From Rhodocyclaceae bacterium (GTDB lineage Bacteria; Pseudomonadota; Gammaproteobacteria; Burkholderiales; Rhodocyclaceae), in NCBI GenBank assembly GCA_016702335.1, contig JADJEF010000018.1:434001-498000 (forward strand): 64,000 bases of DNA, written 5' to 3'. Under the pieces are notes generated by a model that worked only from the letters and a program-made list of their open reading frames with translations, did no database searches and was not told the origin of the DNA. Both the position numbers and the translations under genes were made by a program. Below, in pieces: positions 59,207 to 64,000 of the stretch (the first letter of the stretch is position 1; each line of letters opens with the position of its first letter).

Positions 59207-62200
59207 ATGGCGTCAATTGAAAGGACCGCGTACCCTGTATTCGCGCGCGGATACGGCACCAAGGAACTGAAGCAACATTTCACTCCGTCCGAGGAGGAGA
59301 TCGAATGGGTCAAGGCAAAGTGCCGCTTTGCGCCGCTTCGACTGAATCTGGCAGTGCAACTCAAATGCTTTCAGCATCTGAACTACTTTGCCCCCATTGC
59401 GCAAATCCCTGTTCCGATCATTGACCATGTTCGCAGCGTACTTGGCTACATCGATCGCATTCAGCCCGGCTATGAAATAAAGAACACCCACTATCGCCAT
59501 CTGGAGGCAATCAGAGTTTACCTGCGGGTCACCGCAACTCACGGCAAAGCCGCTACTGAAGCGGCTGAGAAGAGCGCGATTCGTGCCGCCGAACTTATGG
59601 ATCAGCGTGTTGATATCATCAATGCCGTCATTGAAGAATTAATCACGAAACGCTTCGAATTACCCGCTTTTCGAACACTCGATGAACTGGCGGAACGCAC
59701 GCATGCACAGGTGCTGGGAGGGATTTACGCGAAAGTATTCGAGCGAATGACCCCGGCTCTGCTGAGAATGGTGGCAACACTTGAGAAAAGCGGAACCCTG
59801 GAGCGGCGGCTCAGCGAATACAACGATCTTAAAAAATCGGCCCGACGCCCGACCAAAAAAGCATCTGGAACTCGTAGCCGATCAGTTGGCTTGGCTGGAG
59901 TCGCTCGGTCGCATGGACGCCGTATTCGCCGATGTGCCCGACACCAAGATACGGCACTTTGCCGCCCAGGCTATGGCCTACGACGTGGCGGAAATGCGGG
60001 AATGTGTCGAGGCCAAACGCTATACCTTAACGCTCGCCTTGATTCACCGGATGCAGATTCGCGCTCGGGATCAGCTGGCCGAAATGTTTCTCCGCCGCGT
60101 GGCCACCATCCACAAGCGAGCCAAGGACGAGTTGGAAGGCACGCAGCGCAACCAGCGGGGCCAGGTGGAAAAGCTGGTGGCGACGCTCGACGGTGTCCTG
60201 GAAATTATTCAACGCGATACCAACGACACCGACGCCGGACGCGAGGTCCGCGACTACCTGGCCCCGCTGGGCGACGTCGAAGCGCTTCGCCAAAGCTGCG
60301 CGCAAGTCAAGGCGAGTAGCGGCAACAACCACCTGCCGTTGATCTGGGACTATTTCAAGAGTCATCGATCCGTGCTGTTTCGTCTGGTTCACCTGCTGAA
60401 TATTCAATCCACAAGCCAGGACATGGCGTTGCTCAAGGCGCTTGACATCATCAAACGCTACCAGGACAAACATCGCATCGAATGGATTGCCGAGGGCGTC
60501 GACCTCTCGTTTGCTTCCGAGCGCTGGCGCAAAGCGTTAGCGTCGTCCGAGAGCGGCGCGCTGCGTATCAACCGGCGCGTCCTTGAGGTTTGCGTGTTCT
60601 CCTATCTGGCCGATGAGCTTCGTTCGGGCGATCTCAGCATCTCCGGGTCGGAAGAGTTTGGCGACTTTCGGGCGCAGTTGTTGCCGTGGCAGGAATGCGT
60701 GGCACTCTTGCCGGGCTATTGCGACAAGATCGGCCTGCCACCTACTGCCACGGAATTTGTCAGCAGCTTGCGCGAATGGCTCACGGACACCGCACAGGCC
60801 CTCGATAAGAAGTTTCCGGAATGTCGGGGAGACGTTTCCCTGGGCCCGCAGGGCGAACCAATTCTGCGCAAGGTCACTGCCCGCGAGATTCCACCGTCGG
60901 CGATTTCGCTGCACATGGCACTGGTGCAGCGGATGCCGTCCCGTCATGTGCTGGACGGGTTGGCCAATATTGAACACTGGCTGCAATTCACTCGACATTT
61001 CGGGCTTCTTTCCGGAAATGAAACGAAGTTGAAGGAGCCTGCAGAACGCTATCTGATGACGATTTTTGCGATGGGCTGCAATCTCGGTCCGTCCCAAGCC
61101 GCCCGTCACCTGGCCAAAAAGGACATCAGCCCGCACATGCTGTCCTATATCAATCGGCGTCACATGTCCCTGGAGAACCTTGGTACCGCCCAGCGCGAGC
61201 TCAATGAAATCTACCTTCACCTCGATCTGCCCAAAGCCTGGGGCGACGGCAAGACAGTGGCCGCCGATGGGACCCAGTACGATTTCTATGATGAAAACCT
61301 GCTGGCCGGCTATCACTTTCGCTACCGAAAGATGGGCGCGGTGGCCTACCGGCATGTCGCCAATAACTACATTGCCGTATTCCGTCATTTCATTCCACCG
61401 GGCGTATGGGAAGCGATCTACGTCATCGAAGGCTTGCTGCAGGCGCGTCTGAGCGTAGAGGCCGACACGGTTTTACTCCGATACGCAGGGCCAGTCGGCG
61501 GCGGTATTCGCATTCACGCACCTTCTCGGTATCAAGCTGATGCCGCGGATTCGAAACTGGAAGGACCTGATTTTTTTATCGCCCTGAGAAGGGCATCAAA
61601 TACGAGCACATCAACCGTCTGTTCCGTGACACCGCGGACTGGGATTTGATCGAGAAGCACTGGCAAGACCTGATGCAGGTAGCGCTTTCGATCCACTCGG
61701 GTCGAATTTCCTCAGCCACTCTGCTGCGCAAGCTCGGCTCATCGAGCCGGAAGAACAAACTCTACTTCGCCGCGCAGGCCTTGGGCAACGTCGTGCGCAC
61801 GGGATTTTTGCTGGAGTGGATCGGTAGCCGCGAACTTCGTCAGGAGGTGACTTCGAACACCAACAAGACGGAGTCCTACAACGGCTTCGCCAAATTTTTT
61901 TCGTTTGGTGGCGATGTAATCGCCGTCAATGAACCCGACGAGCAGCAAAGCGCTTGCGCTACAACGATCTTGTGGCGTCGGCCATGATCCTGCAGAACAC
62001 CGTTGATATGATGCGGACGTTGCGAGTGCTGGAAAGCGAAGGCTGGAAGATCGACAGCGAAGACCTGTCCTTCCTGAGTCCCTATCTGGTGGGACACTTG
62101 AAGCGTTTTGGCGACTACAGCCTGCGTCTGAATCGCAAGCCTGAGAGGTGGATACAGGATGACGTATTCCAGCACGCGGCGGCGGCAATGCGCGCACAAC

Positions 62201-62220
62201 GTCGCGCTGCTGCAACCTGA
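59207..62220 (+). pseudogene. tnpA: Tn3-family transposase, four homopolymer frameshifts
   Basis: Starts MASIERTAYPVFARGYGTKE (DUF4158-type N-terminus) at ATG 59207 with a GGGAGG site. Total length (about 1000 residues) is full size. Frame changes occur at A6 near 59860, T4 near 61475, T7 near 61571 and A3 near 61950. Catalytic residues remain: D in VAADGTQYDFYDE, D in YSDTQGQS (in shifted frame) and E in TNKTESYNGFAKFF. As read it cannot make a full transposase; the shifts are +1/-1 at homopolymers and not the classical -1 type used by IS elements. Confidence 0.9.
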
Positions 62221-62230
62221 GACGACGGAC

Positions 62231-62588
62231 ATGGAAATTCCGGCGCCGAACTTCCGAGTCACCATACGGTGATATCGACGCCGAAGCCCTCGCTGCGCTT
62301 CGCGATACCTATGACACCGCGATGTTGCTGGAGTGGGTGAAGAGGATAGACCGCCTGTGCAATCGGCTGGCACCGGCGGACGGTCTCCGCGATGAGTTAT
62401 TGCGACTACACCGCATGGCGCATACGGTCGTTAACGGTGTGGTATTGATTGAGCCTGCTGGACACACCGATGTTTGGGAGTTGGCGCAAGAACTGGCCGA
62501 CGAACTCGACGAATTGGCCGCCACTTTTTCCGAGGCGGCCCAACAGGTACGACCCTTGGTGGCCTTGCGACCCGAGCAAGGGGAATAA
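62231..62588 (+). pseudogene. Small gene linked to tnpA, frameshifted
   Basis: ATG 62231 (MEIPAPNFRVTIR) lies 10 bases past tnpA, and the frame then shifts near 62269 to GDIDAEALAALRDTYDTA and runs to the TAA at 62586. If only the uninterrupted part is used, the start is ATG 62322 (88 residues, LLEWVKRIDRLCNRLAPADG). The product is helical and resembles small unknown proteins beside Tn3-type transposases. Function unknown. Confidence 0.5.
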
Positions 62589-63026
62589 TCGCCCGTGCGC
62601 ACCTAATCCCAATTGAAGATTGATGCCGGCCGGTCATGTTTTCGGATACTCCAAACCCAAAAGTGCGGAGCGGAACTTTTTCATCCGACGGAGTCATCTG
62701 AGCTACTGAGACCGCAACGCAGCGGATTCCCGCCATTCAGATATCGAACCCGACTGAGTCTTGCCGACCCAATCCGGCCATTGGCCTGTAGGTCGGCTTC
62801 GGGCGGCAATCCGGCGGTAAGCTGCCCTACAGCGCGGGGTGGCCGCGAACGGCAACTTCTCTCCGTCGGCCCTCTGCCGCTATTGACCTATCCGGTGCGA
62901 TCTTTGTGCAGCCGACCTATTGCAAACGGGTCTTTGGGCCGAGCAACCATAACCATTTCGGGCAATTGACGATTTCCCCATCCCCATATAATCGGTCGGC
63001 TGCACACAACTTAACCGGAGAAGTCA
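62589..63026. other. Intergenic region with a 47-bp imperfect palindrome
   Basis: No gene is seen in these 438 bases. CTGTAGG at 62786-62792 and CCTACAG at 62826-62832 bound an imperfect inverted repeat (arms of about 21 bases) that resembles a REP-type element. A promoter for the downstream gene is marked separately. Confidence 0.5.
62966..62992 (+). promoter_or_regulatory. Predicted promoter of the autotransporter gene
   Basis: TTGACG at 62966-62971 and a perfect TATAAT at 62987-62992, spaced by 15 bases (slightly short). The start codon at 63027 lies 35 bases downstream. Confidence 0.5.
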
Positions 63027-64000
63027 ATGCGCAAAAAACCCTAAGCCTACTCGCCGTGGCGGTTACCGCTTCCTCTGCAGCGTGGGGGCAGGTGGTCAAC
63101 TTCACTTTCCAGGTGATGCGTCTTCAACATTTACCAACGGCTTCGTACTCACCGGCACGATGACAGCGGATTTTGGTACTGACTCAATCACAAGTGCGAG
63201 CCTGTCTCTCAAATGGGGGCTCCCTTTAACTTCGGCCTCGGAGGCCTACAGTATTTTTCACCGTTTTCGAATACGATCTGCGGGACCGTCAGAAACTTTT
63301 GGGAAGCCGCCTTTACTACTGGTGGGGGCACTGTATTCTTGGACGTCGAACCCGGGAATCCTGGCCTGATTCCAGGTACCACGGGAGTTCGCTCAAGCTT
63401 TTTAGGGGCCAATCTTAACTACGATTGCAACGCCTTTAATGCAGCTTCTACCTCCAGCGTCTGCCGGCTTCTCGCCCAACTCGACCACACGATCTTCCGG
63501 CGCCGCCACTGTGCTTGATGCCGTCAGCGGCAGCGCAACGGGCAGCTTCGGCGCTGCAATTACAGCCCTCGCGGCACTGAGCCCAGCGCAACAAAGTGCT
63601 GCCCTAGAAAAACTGGTGCCATCACCCTCGCGTGCGGTCACTGTCGTCACCCGCGACACTATGACCTCGGCCATGGACCGTATCAGCGTCCGTCTCGATG
63701 GCCTGCGTGCCGCCAATAGCCAGTTTGATGCGCAGCAACTTGCCAGCACCGGAGCTGTTACCGGTTTAGCTGCTGGCGGTGCGCCGTTGAAGTATGGGGT
63801 GTGGACCAAGACCTTCGTCAATGACAACCGCCAAGGTGCCAAGGATGGCTTCGCGGGTTACTCGGGCAAAGGCTGGGGCTTGGCAGCAGGTATCGACCGC
63901 GAGTTCGCCCCTGGCTTCATTGCCGGCCTTGCCCTGACTTACACCCGCAGCAGCATTGACTATCAGGACCAACTGGCGGGCAGCGATACCGGCATTGCCA
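63027..64000 (+). pseudogene. Autotransporter-like protein, frameshifted, runs off the window
   Basis: ATG 63027 after CCGGAGAAGTCA begins a signal peptide that is intact only after correcting an A run near 63033 (TLSLLAVAVTASSAAWGQ). Further shifts are at about 63114 (GG run), 63215 (G run) and about 63460. From 63484 the frame is open to the window end: LDAVSGSATGSFGAAITALA, then the autotransporter barrel start (YGVWTKTFVNDNRQGAKDGF, GYSGKGWGLAAGIDREFAPG). The passenger part is short (about 150 residues) and has a FLDVEPGNPGLIPG stretch. Probably a type V secreted protein, if functional. Confidence 0.6.

Larger units (their letters stand above)
59083..62588 (+). mobile_element. Tn3-family transposon (right end unresolved)
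   Basis: The left end begins GGGGTATGACCGGGATGAAG and continues to about 59124. A matching inverted 13-mer is found on the right (GCCGGAATTTCCA at 59102-59114 against TGGAAATTCCGGC at 62232-62244), but the rest of the right inverted repeat is degenerate or lies elsewhere, so the right boundary is uncertain. It contains tnpA and a small linked gene, both frameshifted, and no resolvase. Confidence 0.6.

Noticed and set aside
59855..59870. A-run slippery site in tnpA as programmed frameshifting
   Set aside because: The needed shift is +1, not the -1 shift made on A6G sites by IS elements, and three more shifts at other homopolymers follow in the same gene.
1..64000. tRNA, rRNA, CRISPR array or prophage
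   Set aside because: No cloverleaf, rRNA-like stretch, regularly spaced short repeats or phage structural genes were recognised by eye; a covariance-model search was not possible.

Overview
The window reads as a high-GC betaproteobacterial chromosome. The gene order nuoG-nuoN followed by a NUDIX hydrolase, the overall codon use and the protein flavour fit Burkholderiales/Rhodocyclales-type organisms; the genus cannot be fixed from the sequence alone. No rRNA, tRNA or CRISPR array was seen.

Layout. (1) 1-8412: the 3' part of the respiratory complex I operon (end of nuoG, then nuoH-I-J-K-L-M-N), all on the + strand. (2) 8456-20537: housekeeping and small operons: NUDIX hydrolase, quinone oxidoreductase, serine hydrolase, uroporphyrinogen-III methyltransferase, an overlapping HDOD / metallo-beta-lactamase / 3'-5' exonuclease / isochorismatase operon, a ParE-type toxin-antitoxin pair, peptide deformylase, recQ, a PIN-domain toxin-antitoxin pair and a pirin. 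(3) 20819-31940: nine tightly packed + strand genes: membrane metallopeptidase, coiled-coil protein, Sel1-like membrane protein, a peptidoglycan-binding/solute-binding fusion, a membrane coiled-coil protein, a PspA/IM30 (ESCRT-III superfamily) protein, a two-module AAA ATPase, a TerB-like protein and a hybrid histidine kinase. This looks like an envelope-maintenance or envelope-stress system and is the best candidate here for an undescribed cellular system. (4) 32096-47620: branched-chain-type binding protein, saccharopine-dehydrogenase-like protein, a run of unrecognised genes (including a paralogous convergent pair, one copy broken), a CusF-like protein, an AT-rich amino-acid-type binding protein, a LysR regulator and an ABC exporter. 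(5) 47695-58542: a decayed integron. Gene cassettes run leftward from a broken integrase (intI). Three full group IIC introns and one truncated copy, all on the + strand against the cassette direction, alternate with single cassettes; the three full copies split attC-like sites at the same core-site position. (6) 58541-62588: nested mobile DNA: a tyrosine-recombinase element interrupts intI and is itself cut by a Tn3-family transposon. (7) 63027-64000: a frame-disrupted autotransporter gene that runs off the window.

Two genome-scale signals cut across these regions. First, a conserved repeat of about 26 bp occurs 11 times (plus two degraded copies) between 654 and 46981, between genes and also in frame inside seven unrelated proteins, but not in the mobile region to the right. 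Second, from about 54.5 to 63.5 kb nearly every long reading frame carries single-base homopolymer indels, while 1-54 kb shows none that I could detect. This is either pseudogene decay or local sequence/assembly error, and calls in that stretch should be read with this in mind.
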